Program-made: the position numbers and the translations under genes
The notes under the pieces: generated by a model
Databases searched by the model: none
The model's input: the letters and a program-made list of their open reading frames with translations, nothing else
What the model was told of the DNA's origin: nothing
In this document: positions 13,474-20,650 of the stretch, in pieces
How positions within the stretch are numbered: position 1 is the stretch's first letter
How the letters are laid out: each line of letters starts with the position of its first letter
IMG/VR virus record: IMGVR_UViG_3300036828_000700
Span: 1-52,534 of that record
DNA length: 52,534 nucleotides
Origin: a virus
Direction: 5' to 3' (one strand)

Positions 13474-13754
13474 CTTCGGATCACCTCCCGCTCTTTTCTC
13501 TGTAGCTACCTAGGAATTTTTTTTCCACCCAGCCACGACACAGAGGTGCTGAAGACCACCGCGCGCGCCGGGGCCGCCGCCGGCCAGGCTTGGAGCCATC
13601 GGACGGGCGGGTCAAGCCAAGCCAAGGCACAGGACGACCGCATCTATCGGCACAGGCAAAAGAAAGGATGCGTTATCCTTTTCACACAGGATAAAGACCA
13701 GCGTCCGCGCGGACTATTGGCGGACGATCGCTCTGGTTGGAAACAGGTTGGAAT
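13474..13754. other. Non-coding leader of the tas-array locus
   Basis: 281 bases without a convincing gene. It contains a T8 run at 13517-13524 (an A-run on the minus strand), a GC-rich self-complementary patch near 13573-13590, a TTATCC/GGATAA palindrome and two GTTGGAA motifs at 13736-13753. No clear -35/-10 pair was found for tas. Promoter and operator elements are expected here but only the palindrome is specific. Confidence 0.4.
13673..13694. promoter_or_regulatory. TTATCC-N10-GGATAA palindrome (operator candidate)
   Basis: TTATCC (13673-13678) and GGATAA (13689-13694) are perfect reverse complements. A similar site, TTATCC-N8-GGATA, occurs at 25538-25556 in front of the helicase gene. 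In both places GTTGGAA motifs lie nearby. A shared DNA-binding protein for the two loci is a reasonable inference. Confidence 0.4.
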
Positions 13755-13961
13755 TCAGTAGCCTTTTGGCTTCTGCTTCGACGTCAGAGCATACGGACTA
13801 TCTATTGGCTTCGTTGGCTTCGCTGCCTTGACGTGTCCTGCCCAACGAGCCTGTCGAGCCAGCACAAGGTTTGGAAAGCCCTGTGCACGCCAGAATCGTG
13901 CACGCGCTATGCCCTGTGCCGTGGCTCGTGCGACGTTCGCGGATTTTGAATCGAACAGCAT
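13755..13961 (-). CDS. Small basic hypothetical protein upstream of tas
   Basis: 68 residues, basic, with Ala/Arg-rich helices (NVARATAQGIARARFWRAQG) and FPNLVLARQARW, then a Lys/Pro-rich tail. The ribosome site is weak. It is the first minus-strand frame of the late module, divergent from the accessory operon at 14124. Unknown function. Co-transcription with tas across the 281-base gap is possible but not shown. Confidence 0.5.
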   Translation of the reverse strand: MLFDSKSANVARATAQGIARARFWRAQGFPNLVLARQARWAGHVKAAKPTKPIDSPYALTSKQKPKGY

Positions 13962-14053
13962 ACTCGACAGGGATTAGATGAGAGCACAGGGCAGGATTGC
14001 GAGAAAGCCGATCATTCGATTGAAGAAAATCTTAGGTGCACACGTCAAACCTA

Positions 14054-14082
14054 TTGACAGATGATAAGCAGAAGAGCATAGT
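14054..14082 (+). promoter_or_regulatory. Promoter of the accessory operon
   Basis: TTGACA at 14054-14059, a 17-base spacer and CATAGT at 14077-14082 (4 of 6 matches to TATAAT). It precedes the first accessory gene by about 40 bases. GATTGTCAATC at 14085-14095 is palindromic and sits at the expected transcription start, so it may be an operator. Confidence 0.65.
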
Positions 14083-14123
14083 TAGATTGTCAATCGAAAC
14101 GTTCCCAAAGAAGAGGAGCGACA

Positions 14124-14864
14124 ATGGTCACAAAGAGCAGGACCACACAGGGCAGAATCAATCGCAATGGATTGGTTCTATGGGAATCCGCGACACAGGT
14201 TGCGATTGCTACGGGATTTAAAAGGCCTTCGGCTAATCGCAAGACTGGCAAAATGATTCAGATCTTTATCATCGTGAAGCAGGTTGATCCTGTTACTGCG
14301 ATACACACAGGGCAGGACGAAGCAGTGTGCTTCTCTTGCAAACTGCGCGGACGAATCAACGAGGAAGGAAAGCTTGTCGAGCGAGCCTGTTACGTTGATT
14401 TGCCAAAGAGCGTGCTGTCAGTCTGGAATTGCTTTCATCGTGGTGGATATCGCAAGCTTGAAGACTACTCTGTGTTTGACGGACGCAACGTCCGCTTTGG
14501 CGCATACGGAGAGCCTGTCCTGCTTCCTCTAGACATGGTTCGCGAGATAGCAGGACGCGCAAGCAAACGCACAGGCTACACCCATCGTTGGAAGGAAGTA
14601 GCGATCCAAGGCTACCGTCATTTCTTTATGGCGTCCTGTGACCAGAGCGATTATCAGGAAGCCGAAGCACTAGGCTGGCGGACGTTTAGCGTGAGCGAGG
14701 AAGCACTAGAGAAGCACGTCCTGTGTCCTGCTTCTGAGGAAGCAGGAAAGCGGACCAATTGCGCTAAGTGTGGCCTGTGCTCTGGCACTAGCCTACAGGC
14801 ACGCTCGATTTGGATTCCTGCCCATGGTCAAGGCAAGAAATACGCTTACAAGGTTGCAGCGTAG
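14124..14864 (+). CDS. Phage protein with two Cys clusters (DUF7227-like)
   Basis: 246 residues. Conserved-looking segments include NVRFGAYGEPVLLPLDM, TGYTHRWKE, a GWRTFSV strand and a C-terminal CPASEEAGKRTNCAKCGLC followed by IWIPAHGQG, an arrangement known from a widespread phage family (DUF7227). The C-terminal four Cys could hold zinc or an Fe-S cluster, and CFSCKLRG lies near residue 69. Function unknown. Leader TTCCCAAAGAAGAGGAG precedes the ATG. First gene of the accessory operon. Confidence 0.75.
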   Translation: MVTKSRTTQGRINRNGLVLWESATQVAIATGFKRPSANRKTGKMIQIFIIVKQVDPVTAIHTGQDEAVCFSCKLRGRINEEGKLVERACYVDLPKSVLSVWNCFHRGGYRKLEDYSVFDGRNVRFGAYGEPVLLPLDMVREIAGRASKRTGYTHRWKEVAIQGYRHFFMASCDQSDYQEAEALGWRTFSVSEEALEKHVLCPASEEAGKRTNCAKCGLCSGTSLQARSIWIPAHGQGKKYAYKVAA

Positions 14865-14920
14865 GCTAGCACGGACGATAATCAAACTGACTCAATATTC
14901 CCAAAGACGAGGAAACGATC

Positions 14921-15184
14921 ATGGAAAACATTTGCAACGATTGTCTGCACAACCAGTGTGATGACTGTTACGAATCCGATTGCCAGTGCAATCTTTCCAG
15001 TCATACGCTCGCAGCCGGATTGCTTCTGCGTTTCGCAGCCGAAGCAGTCAATCCCGATCATGACGTTGATATTCAGACTGGCAACGTCACGATTCAATTC
15101 CTGACCAAAGACGGCGCGAATGATCAGGCTGAGTTCAACCTGCTGATCAACGGACGCACCTATCATGTGACGGTGCGAGCATAG
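14921..15184 (+). CDS. Cys-rich small protein
   Basis: 87 residues. The first 23 contain seven Cys (CNDCLHNQCDDCYESDCQC), a dense metal-binding knuckle, followed by a predicted beta domain (TGNVTIQFLTK, FNLLINGRTYHVTV). Preceded by the shared leader TTCCCAAAGACGAGGA. Not recognised. Confidence 0.7.
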   Translation: MENICNDCLHNQCDDCYESDCQCNLSSHTLAAGLLLRFAAEAVNPDHDVDIQTGNVTIQFLTKDGANDQAEFNLLINGRTYHVTVRA

Positions 15185-15211
15185 CGTGTATCGCGCGTAC
15201 AGGAGAGCATC

Positions 15212-15442
15212 ATGAAAATCGGCGACAAGGTTGCTTATTCGGTCAAGTGGCTGCGGTCCTGCGGAATCTACACAGGTCCGATACCGTTTGCGCGCGGTGT
15301 AGTCACGGGTATCGCGCGTATGGGGTCACGGTACGACGGCACCACGATCGCGACGGTGGATTGGGGCGACGATGAAATTCCGTCCAAGGTAAACGCCGCG
15401 AATCTGGTCCGCGTGGCTGATTTACACAAGGAACTTTCTTAA
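15212..15442 (+). CDS. Small beta-barrel-like hypothetical protein
   Basis: 76 residues. The order of strands (MKIGDKVAYSV, RGVVTGIARM, TTIATVDWGDDEIPSKVNAA, LVRV) resembles SH3-like/KOW mini-proteins. ATG 15212 follows CAGGAG. Function unknown. Confidence 0.7.
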   Translation: MKIGDKVAYSVKWLRSCGIYTGPIPFARGVVTGIARMGSRYDGTTIATVDWGDDEIPSKVNAANLVRVADLHKELS

Positions 15443-15471
15443 CGGGAAATTTCCCAAAGACGAGGAACATC

Positions 15472-15744
15472 ATGGACGAAAGACTCAAATCGATTTTGCA
15501 GCGGATGGACTATTTCACGGTCGCTGCTTTGGCAGAACGCATCGAAGCACTAGGCGCGGACGCTGTGAGCGAATTGCGTGCCCTAGCAGAGCAGAAGCAT
15601 CGGCGCGCGATATGGGATGGACGTGCCTACATCCGCCCTGACGTTGCCCTGCAGATGGACGCGATTGTAGCGATTACCAAGGGATTGAATTTCAGCAAAC
15701 GCCGCACGGGCAAAAATGGATCGCGCGTGCGGACAACCAACTAA
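15472..15744 (+). CDS. Helical hypothetical protein
   Basis: 90 residues, mostly amphipathic helix (YFTVAALAERIEALGADAVS) with a basic C-terminus (KRRTGKNGSR). Shared leader TTCCCAAAGACGAGGA at 15451-15466. Not recognised. Confidence 0.65.
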   Translation: MDERLKSILQRMDYFTVAALAERIEALGADAVSELRALAEQKHRRAIWDGRAYIRPDVALQMDAIVAITKGLNFSKRRTGKNGSRVRTTN

Positions 15745-15767
15745 TTTTCCCACAGGAGAGGAAAGCA

Positions 15768-16406
15768 ATGAGCAAGTCACTTTGGCTAGACGAGTTTGGC
15801 AAGGAATACGCGCCCGATGTGGTGGTCGAGGATCTGCTTTCGATTCGTGGCGTGGTTGACGATTCGTGGCATAACGATGTAGCGCCGCACTTCCGCTTTG
15901 AGCGGGATAACGCCGCTGTCGAGCTGTGGTTCTACACTGCGGATCCGAATGACCGCGCAAACGAGGGCGACAGCATCCCACCGGATCAGCCGCGCTATGT
16001 GGTCTACGACATAGCTCCGGACGCGCGCGGGCAACTAGAGGAAATCCCTGACTACGGTGCCGCACAGGTCGCCTATCAGGGCGAGAGTGGGTGCGGGGCG
16101 GTCGCGAAGTTCCTTGAGCTATCGCGCCTGCCACAGGCTGTGGGCGACAAGTTTGCCAAGCTTCTGCGCCGCGAGCTGACCCCTGCGGAATTCTCAGAGA
16201 TGCGCCGCCGCAATCGCGATGCTGGCGATGTCCATGGATTCTGCGCCAGCCACGATTTTTGCGATGCGAATATGCCGATGGCTGAGGCCCTGCTCGTGGT
16301 CACGGGCTGCGAACCTTCCTTTGAGCATGACGCGATAACTGAGCTGTGGAATCAGGCGTGGGATTACGCCAAGCGCGAGCATCTGACCGCACGCAAAGAC
16401 GCCTAA
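15768..16406 (+). CDS. Hypothetical phage protein
   Basis: 212 residues, acidic. An N-terminal beta-rich half (APHFRFERDNAAVELWFYTA, RYVVYDIAPDARGQ) is followed by a helical half. DVHGFCASHDFCDANMPMAE is a distinctive Cys/His stretch near residue 158. Leader TTTTCCCACAGGAGAGGA variant. Function unknown. Confidence 0.7.
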   Translation: MSKSLWLDEFGKEYAPDVVVEDLLSIRGVVDDSWHNDVAPHFRFERDNAAVELWFYTADPNDRANEGDSIPPDQPRYVVYDIAPDARGQLEEIPDYGAAQVAYQGESGCGAVAKFLELSRLPQAVGDKFAKLLRRELTPAEFSEMRRRNRDAGDVHGFCASHDFCDANMPMAEALLVVTGCEPSFEHDAITELWNQAWDYAKREHLTARKDA

Positions 16407-16429
16407 CTGACGAGGGGCGACACCCCGAA

Positions 16430-16453
16430 ATCCGCGTCTGAGGTGGCGCGGAT
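16430..16453 (+). other. Intergenic hairpin
   Basis: ATCCGCG (16430-16436) and CGCGGAT (16447-16453) pair perfectly around a 10-nt loop. It is preceded by a second small stem, GGGG/CCCC, at about 16414-16426. It occupies the gap between two accessory genes, as the related elements at 17265 and 18554 do, but the sequence differs. Confidence 0.45.
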
Positions 16454-16488
16454 ATTAGGCTACGAAACCCAAAGACGAGGTTATGACA

Positions 16489-17265
16489 ATGCAACGGAAT
16501 TACTTGGATCGAATCGGTGACCAGATGGATCGCGCGTGCGAGGTTCTAGGAACCCTGGAATTTTCCAGGGCGGATTTACGCTCCGCGATCCTGCGCGTCA
16601 AGAACGCTATGCAGACACCGGAGTATCCGGCGGCGGTGCTGGAAATGGAGCGGATCGAACACCACACCGTGCAGCATGGATTCCTGCCCCCGCGCAACGC
16701 AGACGAGATGTGCGAGGAAATTGCGCGGGAAATCAACGCGATCAACCAGTTCAAGCCTGACATGGTCGCCTATGCTGAGGGGTTCCAAGGCGTGCTGACA
16801 GTCAAGTGTGCGGACGGCGAGAGCTTCACGGTTGGCACCGCCAACGAGACGTGGGCGGCTGACTTCTATCCTTCTGACGATGCTGCGGAATCCGGCGAGT
16901 GCTACGTGGGGTTCGACACTGGAATCGATGGGACGTGTACGGATGCTAATCAAGTTGCGGTCGCGATTGTGTTGAACGTGAAAGACTACATGAGACGTCG
17001 CCCAGTGCGCGGCGAGTTTCTGGAAAGGCTGCGCGATTTCCGCGAGGCGGCGGCTGAGCTTAATGCCGCGTGGGGCAAGCTCGACGCTGAGGACAGCAGC
17101 GCGCTGGTCGATTACTACCCGTTCCAGAATTCGTTCGATGAGATGGTGGGCAAAATCGATGAGTGGGTCACGCAGGCGCGGTCCACGCTGAATGACGAGT
17201 GTCAGGAACATCCGGCGGATGACAACTTCGCGATTGAACCGAAGCAGGCGGTGAAAGGAACCTAG
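16489..17265 (+). CDS. Hypothetical phage protein
   Basis: 258 residues. ATG 16489 is preferred over 16483 because it is 8 bases from GAGG. Helical N-terminus (LRSAILRVKNAMQTPEYPAA), a central beta domain (GVLTVKCADGESFTVGTANE, ECYVGFDTGIDGT) and a helical C-terminus (FLERLRDFREAAAELNAAWG). Not recognised. Confidence 0.68.
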   Translation: MQRNYLDRIGDQMDRACEVLGTLEFSRADLRSAILRVKNAMQTPEYPAAVLEMERIEHHTVQHGFLPPRNADEMCEEIAREINAINQFKPDMVAYAEGFQGVLTVKCADGESFTVGTANETWAADFYPSDDAAESGECYVGFDTGIDGTCTDANQVAVAIVLNVKDYMRRRPVRGEFLERLRDFREAAAELNAAWGKLDAEDSSALVDYYPFQNSFDEMVGKIDEWVTQARSTLNDECQEHPADDNFAIEPKQAVKGT

Positions 17266-17310
17266 CCCTGAAACTGCGGGGTCGCCTGCGGACCCCGCCT
17301 CTATCAAGGC
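17265..17310 (+). other. Structured intergenic RNA element, copy 1
   Basis: Starts at the stop codon of the preceding gene. GCCCTGA...TCAAGGC form an outer stem around AACT and CTCTA bulges, and GCGGGGTC/GACCCCGC form the inner stem. The same flanks occur at 18554-18598 with a different inner stem that still pairs, which is covariation and supports a real RNA structure. It may be a processing or attenuation signal between operon genes. Confidence 0.6.
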
Positions 17311-17348
17311 GATTAGGCCTGAACAACCCAAGGAAGAGGTGAGTGACG

Positions 17349-17729
17349 ATGAAAGTTTTCAACCCGCAATGGCAACGTCACATGGACGTTGACGATAAGC
17401 TTGCGACCTATATGAAGGCGCAGGGCTACGAACCCTGTCACACGGGCGGCGGCTGTATGGCGTGGTGGAAGGACGAGGAAGGCTTCTACACCATGATCAC
17501 GTATATCGACGTCGAGCTGGGCGACTGGGCGCACATCGACGATCCGCAGTGGCTGGTTGGGCGCTACGGACGCGACACTGACGGCTGGAATGACGGCTGG
17601 GTCTGCTATGAGGGCGGCGTGAAATTGGAGGTGGCGTTTGAGATTGCGCGCCATCTGCCGGATCCAAAGGCGGGCGAGGAGTGCTACGTCACGGCGGGCG
17701 ACAAGGAACTGGGAGGGCGGCGGCGATGA
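17349..17729 (+). CDS. Hypothetical protein
   Basis: 126 residues from ATG 17349, spaced well from AGAGGTG. Trp-rich and acidic, e.g. MAWWKDEEGFYTMITYIDVE and DDPQWLVGRYGRDTDGWNDG. Leader AACCCAAGGAAGAGG is a variant of the shared accessory leader. Overlaps the next gene by ATGA. Not recognised. Confidence 0.65.
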   Translation: MKVFNPQWQRHMDVDDKLATYMKAQGYEPCHTGGGCMAWWKDEEGFYTMITYIDVELGDWAHIDDPQWLVGRYGRDTDGWNDGWVCYEGGVKLEVAFEIARHLPDPKAGEECYVTAGDKELGGRRR

Positions 17730-18079
17730 ACACATGCCAATGCGGTCATCCAAGGCGCGCTCACGATTTTGACTCAGGCAAATGCACCCACTTGAACCTT
17801 GAGCAGGGCAAGTATTGCGACTGCCGTCTCTATGAGCTTGCGGGTAACGCGCGTGTCCAGGAACCCGCGGCCAACTGGCGCAAGGCCAAGGAAGTGCTGG
17901 TGTGGGCGAAGCACACGCGCAAGTGGGAATTTGCACGGCAGGAATTGCCGCACGCCAACGACATCGCCAGAGGCGACACTCGCGCCTTCTGGGTGCGGCG
18001 CGACTACTCCACCATCTGTCCGGTAGGCGAGGAAATCGCCACGCTGCCCGTGCCGCCGCCGCCCAAGGTCGAGGCCTGA
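17726..18079 (+). CDS. Zinc-finger-like protein
   Basis: 117 residues. CQCGHPRRAHDF with CTHLN and CDC (residues 4-34) matches the C-C-H...H...C...C.C pattern of small phage zinc proteins. The remainder is a charged helix and a Pro/Ala tail. Start 17726 is after GGGAGGG and overlaps the previous stop. Confidence 0.65.
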   Translation: MNTCQCGHPRRAHDFDSGKCTHLNLEQGKYCDCRLYELAGNARVQEPAANWRKAKEVLVWAKHTRKWEFARQELPHANDIARGDTRAFWVRRDYSTICPVGEEIATLPVPPPPKVEA

Positions 18080-18153
18080 ATATCGGCTTGCTTGCGGACG
18101 TCTACTATGTTAATTGATTATCAATCTAACTTTCCCATAGAGGAGGGAAGCAA

Positions 18154-18378
18154 ATGAACCTGACAGTTTGGCCCGTAGAGAAGACCAGTGAATGGGTCCA
18201 GTGCGAAAAGCTGGGTTCGATGACTGGCAAGCGTGTCTGCCACCAGCAGGCGTCCTATGTGGTGGCGGTGCGCGACCCTGAGAAGGAAACGGAACTCAGG
18301 CTCTGCCGCCAGCACGCCAAGTACGCGGTTGATGGCGCGATGGATCTGATCCTGAAAGCCTCGCAGGAGGTTAAGTGA
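18154..18378 (+). CDS. Small Cys/His protein, family A
   Basis: 74 residues. KRVCHQQASYVVAVRD...LRLCRQHAKY is the pattern C..xA...V......LrLC..HA.y, also present in the gene at 19940-20158, so the two are probably paralogues and may bind zinc. Leader TTTCCCATAGAGGAGGG gives a strong ribosome site. Confidence 0.65.
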   Translation: MNLTVWPVEKTSEWVQCEKLGSMTGKRVCHQQASYVVAVRDPEKETELRLCRQHAKYAVDGAMDLILKASQEVK

Positions 18379-18379
18379 A

Positions 18380-18553
18380 ATGGACGGATTAGTGATCGAC
18401 AATGACGGACTCGCCAATTGCGACTGCGGAGTGGTGGGTTTTGAGGTGACTTTCGGTGCTGACGGAGCGGTCGAACTGGTGTGCGTATCGTGCGGCAACC
18501 TGTACTCGACTCAGGACGTCGAACGCGCACGCAAGGAAGGACGCAGCAACTAA
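18380..18553 (+). CDS. Zinc-ribbon mini-protein (57 aa)
   Basis: Begins MDGLVIDNDGLANCDCGVVG and contains CDC plus CVSCGN at the expected zinc-ribbon distance, then a basic C-terminus. ATG 18380 follows AGGAGGTTAAG. It fills what would otherwise be a gap in the operon, directly after the gene ending at 18378. Function unknown. Confidence 0.6.
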   Translation: MDGLVIDNDGLANCDCGVVGFEVTFGADGAVELVCVSCGNLYSTQDVERARKEGRSN

Positions 18554-18598
18554 GCCCTGAAACTGCGGGGAGGGAAACCTCCCCGCCTCTATCAAGGC
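18554..18598 (+). other. Structured intergenic RNA element, copy 2
   Basis: Follows a TAA stop. GCCCTGA...TCAAGGC flanks are identical to the copy at 17265-17310, while the inner stem is GCGGGGAGG/CCTCCCCGC with a GAAA tetraloop. The changed but still paired inner stem indicates selection on structure. Confidence 0.6.
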
Positions 18599-18629
18599 AA
18601 TTTAACTTTCCCACTGAGGAGGGAAGAAG

Positions 18630-19085
18630 ATGAAAGCTCTCAACTGGTTTGAAGTATCTACCCTAGACGATGGCGTGAACTACGGAACCGCCGCTCAGGC
18701 CGTCGTATTTGCGACGGACTACTGGATGACGCCGGATTGCGTGATCCCGTGCGGATCGCGCGCGCGCGTGAGCTGCAACTCCCTGAACGAACTGTGCTGC
18801 TACTTGGAAGTCACGCTGGACGAGCCGCGCAAGGGCGTCGAGGACGGAATCGTGTTCTTTGGCGGTCACCTGGATCCGGGCGCGGACTGCCACGGTCCTG
18901 CGGAAGAGCGCGAGGATGACGCGAAGGAATGGTTCAAGCCGTCGCCGCTGACGGTCGAGGAGGTCACGCCCTATTACTGCACGGGTTGCGGCCACAGTGT
19001 TAACGAGCCTTGGAGCCTGCATCGCGTCCGTTGCATTGGCGAGTGCCCCCAGACGCTCTACCCGCCGCCGAAGGAGGTCAAGTGA
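18630..19085 (+). CDS. Cys-rich hypothetical protein
   Basis: 151 residues with ten Cys. The N-terminal two thirds look beta-rich (QAVVFATDYWMTPDCVIPCG, CCYLEVTLDEPRKGVED), and the C-terminus has a YYCTGCGHSV...RCIGECP zinc-ribbon-like arrangement. Leader CTTTCCCACTGAGGAGGG. Not recognised. Confidence 0.68.
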   Translation: MKALNWFEVSTLDDGVNYGTAAQAVVFATDYWMTPDCVIPCGSRARVSCNSLNELCCYLEVTLDEPRKGVEDGIVFFGGHLDPGADCHGPAEEREDDAKEWFKPSPLTVEEVTPYYCTGCGHSVNEPWSLHRVRCIGECPQTLYPPPKEVK

Positions 19086-19258
19086 TTATCGAGGTCGTCC
19101 TCTGCGAGGACTGCGGGCAGGATGCGCGGGTGCCTAGGCGTCCGCAGCTCCCTGCGTGCACGATGTGCGGGTCAACGCGCGTGTCGCTCTGCGAACGCGA
19201 GGAAACCCCAGACGAGATTAGCCGCCTGATGAAGGCGCTGAACGAGAGGCGAGGATGA
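19082..19258 (+). CDS. Zinc-ribbon protein (58 aa)
   Basis: GTG 19082 follows AAGGAGG and overlaps the previous stop (GTGA). CEDCGQDA and CTMCGSTR are two CxxC knuckles of a zinc ribbon, followed by a helix (PDEISRLMKALNERRG). Unknown role. Confidence 0.65.
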   Translation: MIIEVVLCEDCGQDARVPRRPQLPACTMCGSTRVSLCEREETPDEISRLMKALNERRG

Positions 19259-19533
19259 TGAGTAAGAAACTGGGACATCCATCGAACCGGCAACGCCGGA
19301 TTACCGGCAGGAGATTCATAGACCGTGCGGAACTTACTTACGAGAACGGGAGGGTGGTCGATTCTCTGGTCGATATGCTGACCGACATCCGGCACTCCTG
19401 CGGCCAGAAACCGGGCATCGACTTCGATAACTGCGTGCGCCTGTCTGAGATGCACTATCAGGACGAAATAAAGGGCAACGAGACGCGCCGCACCAAGGGC
19501 GGCTATGTATCGCGCGTGAGGAAATCGCAATGA
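19255..19533 (+). CDS. Basic hypothetical protein
   Basis: 92 residues, basic at both ends (NRQRRITGRRFIDRA; TRRTKGGYVSRVRKSQ), helical in the middle (VVDSLVDMLTDIRHSCG). Start by ATG 19255 or 19258 after GAGG. Overlaps both neighbours by 4 bases. Not recognised. Confidence 0.62.
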   Translation: MMSKKLGHPSNRQRRITGRRFIDRAELTYENGRVVDSLVDMLTDIRHSCGQKPGIDFDNCVRLSEMHYQDEIKGNETRRTKGGYVSRVRKSQ

Positions 19534-19721
19534 CCCAGAAAAAAGTGCGGAGCGATATCTTCGACGCGTTTACGGCCGGCTTTAACGCCGCTCGCGCGGT
19601 TCCGTCTGACGTTGACAAGCCGCTGAAGGAATATTTTGAGGACGCCTGGAAGGCGTTCATCGCGGCGACGGGCATTATCGACGAGCCAGCCAAGGAATGG
19701 CCGGACTGGATGACCAAATAG
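19530..19721 (+). CDS. Small helical protein
   Basis: 63 residues, with FDAFTAGFNAARAVPSDVDK, a Lys-Glu-rich middle and a Trp-rich end (EWPDWMTK). This resembles small phage proteins of the IFDAFNAGF type, of unknown function. Coupled to the previous gene. Confidence 0.6.
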   Translation: MTQKKVRSDIFDAFTAGFNAARAVPSDVDKPLKEYFEDAWKAFIAATGIIDEPAKEWPDWMTK

Positions 19722-19748
19722 CAGACAAACAGGAGTCTCGGAATCACG

Positions 19749-19943
19749 ATGACGACGAGCTACACTCAGGACGATGAGCGCAGAGCGCATATCGAGAATA
19801 TGAACATGGACACCGAATACAAACGTGGGCTTTTGAAGTACGAGCCGTGGAAAGTGGTGGTCACCGCGCTTGGTGCGGGAGCTGCTCTCACAATCGCGAT
19901 CATCGCGTTGCTGACCTTCATGGCGGCGAGGGGTTTCCGATGA
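19749..19943 (+). CDS. Single-TM membrane protein
   Basis: 64 residues. A charged cytoplasmic-type N-terminus (DDERRAHIENMNMDTEYKRG) precedes one long hydrophobic helix (VVTALGAGAALTIAIIALLT). Overlaps the next gene (ATGA). Role unknown. Holin-like function is possible but it is in the early accessory block. Confidence 0.6.
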   Translation: MTTSYTQDDERRAHIENMNMDTEYKRGLLKYEPWKVVVTALGAGAALTIAIIALLTFMAARGFR

Positions 19944-20158
19944 AAATCCGCCGCATTCCCAAAGAGGAACTCAACCGCGGGTTCTGCCACGATTGCCACT
20001 CGCGGGCTGAAATCGAAGTCACCTTCGGCTCCAAGCGACCAGCTCTGCGCCTGTGTCTGCATGACGCGAGGTATATGGGTGGCGTGATGACCTCGCGCGT
20101 GGCTGAGGCCGATGCGGGCGTGCCGATTCCGAAGCCAGGGGAACGCCCGTATACCTGA
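19940..20158 (+). CDS. Small Cys/His protein, family A paralogue
   Basis: 72 residues from ATG 19940. RGFCHDCHSRAEIEV...LRLCLHDARYM matches the pattern of the gene at 18154-18378. GAGGGG precedes the start. Probably a zinc knuckle protein. Confidence 0.6.
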   Translation: MKIRRIPKEELNRGFCHDCHSRAEIEVTFGSKRPALRLCLHDARYMGGVMTSRVAEADAGVPIPKPGERPYT

Positions 20159-20190
20159 TTTGCTTATCAAACGCGGTGCCGCGCGGATTG

Positions 20191-20221
20191 GGTCTTGAGG
20201 AGCGGCACTTCCCTCAAGACC
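20191..20221 (+). other. Perfect 10-bp hairpin in a 5' leader
   Basis: GGTCTTGAGG (20191-20200) and CCTCAAGACC (20212-20221) pair perfectly. It sits just upstream of the GAGGAGGG ribosome site of the gene at 20243, so it may tune translation or transcription of that gene. Confidence 0.5.
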
Positions 20222-20242
20222 AACCCCACGAGGAGGGATTCC

Positions 20243-20425
20243 ATGCGGCGAATGAAATCCGGCGAAGAGAGGCTGGTGCCACCTTGGGCGGCTGCACAAA
20301 TAAAATACATAGAGGTTCCATGTGGCATGTTTGAATTGCTGGCGCGTTGCCTCGATTGGGGAGACACGAATCAAGACCTGATTCGGCAGGGATTCGTAAA
20401 CTCAGTCGTATTCTCAAAGAATTGA
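20243..20425 (+). CDS. Small hypothetical protein (60 aa)
   Basis: ATG 20243 follows GAGGAGGG. The sequence includes SGEERLVPPWAAAQIKYIEV and PCGMFELLARCLDWG. No family recognised. The start is chosen over upstream ATGs because of the ribosome site. Confidence 0.6.
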   Translation: MRRMKSGEERLVPPWAAAQIKYIEVPCGMFELLARCLDWGDTNQDLIRQGFVNSVVFSKN

Positions 20426-20449
20426 TTTATCCAAAAGGAGCGACTAATC

Positions 20450-20650
20450 GTGGTCGAAATATTGGCGGGAATTATCGTGGTCGCCATCTGTATCGCGGGT
20501 GCTTGGGCGCTGGTCCTGTTCGGAGCGCTGCTGGTTACGTCAGCGCTCGAGTTCATCATCTGGGTCGTCACCGCACCCTGGAATATCTACCGTTGGTGGC
20601 GGAACCGTCAGGCGGAACACGAAGCGCAGACTAGGAGTTTGGACGCCTGA
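20450..20650 (+). CDS. Membrane protein at the end of the accessory operon
   Basis: 66 residues from GTG 20450 after AAAGGAG. Two hydrophobic stretches (ILAGIIVVAICIAGAWALVL; LVTSALEFIIWVV), then a Trp/Arg-rich tail. Its last 20 bases overlap the end of the convergent cytosine methyltransferase gene. Function unknown. Confidence 0.62.
   Translation: MVEILAGIIVVAICIAGAWALVLFGALLVTSALEFIIWVVTAPWNIYRWWRNRQAEHEAQTRSLDA

Noticed and set aside
13288-13761. 157-codon plus-strand frame opposite the start of tas
   Set aside because: Antisense to tas for its first half, no ribosome site, and composition is that of a shadow frame.
13985-14320. Repeated CACAGGGCAGGA-like motif as a Chi-like or origin element
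   Set aside because: Copies at about 13985, 14146 and 14302 are partly inside coding sequence and few. Not distinguishable from chance or codon bias.
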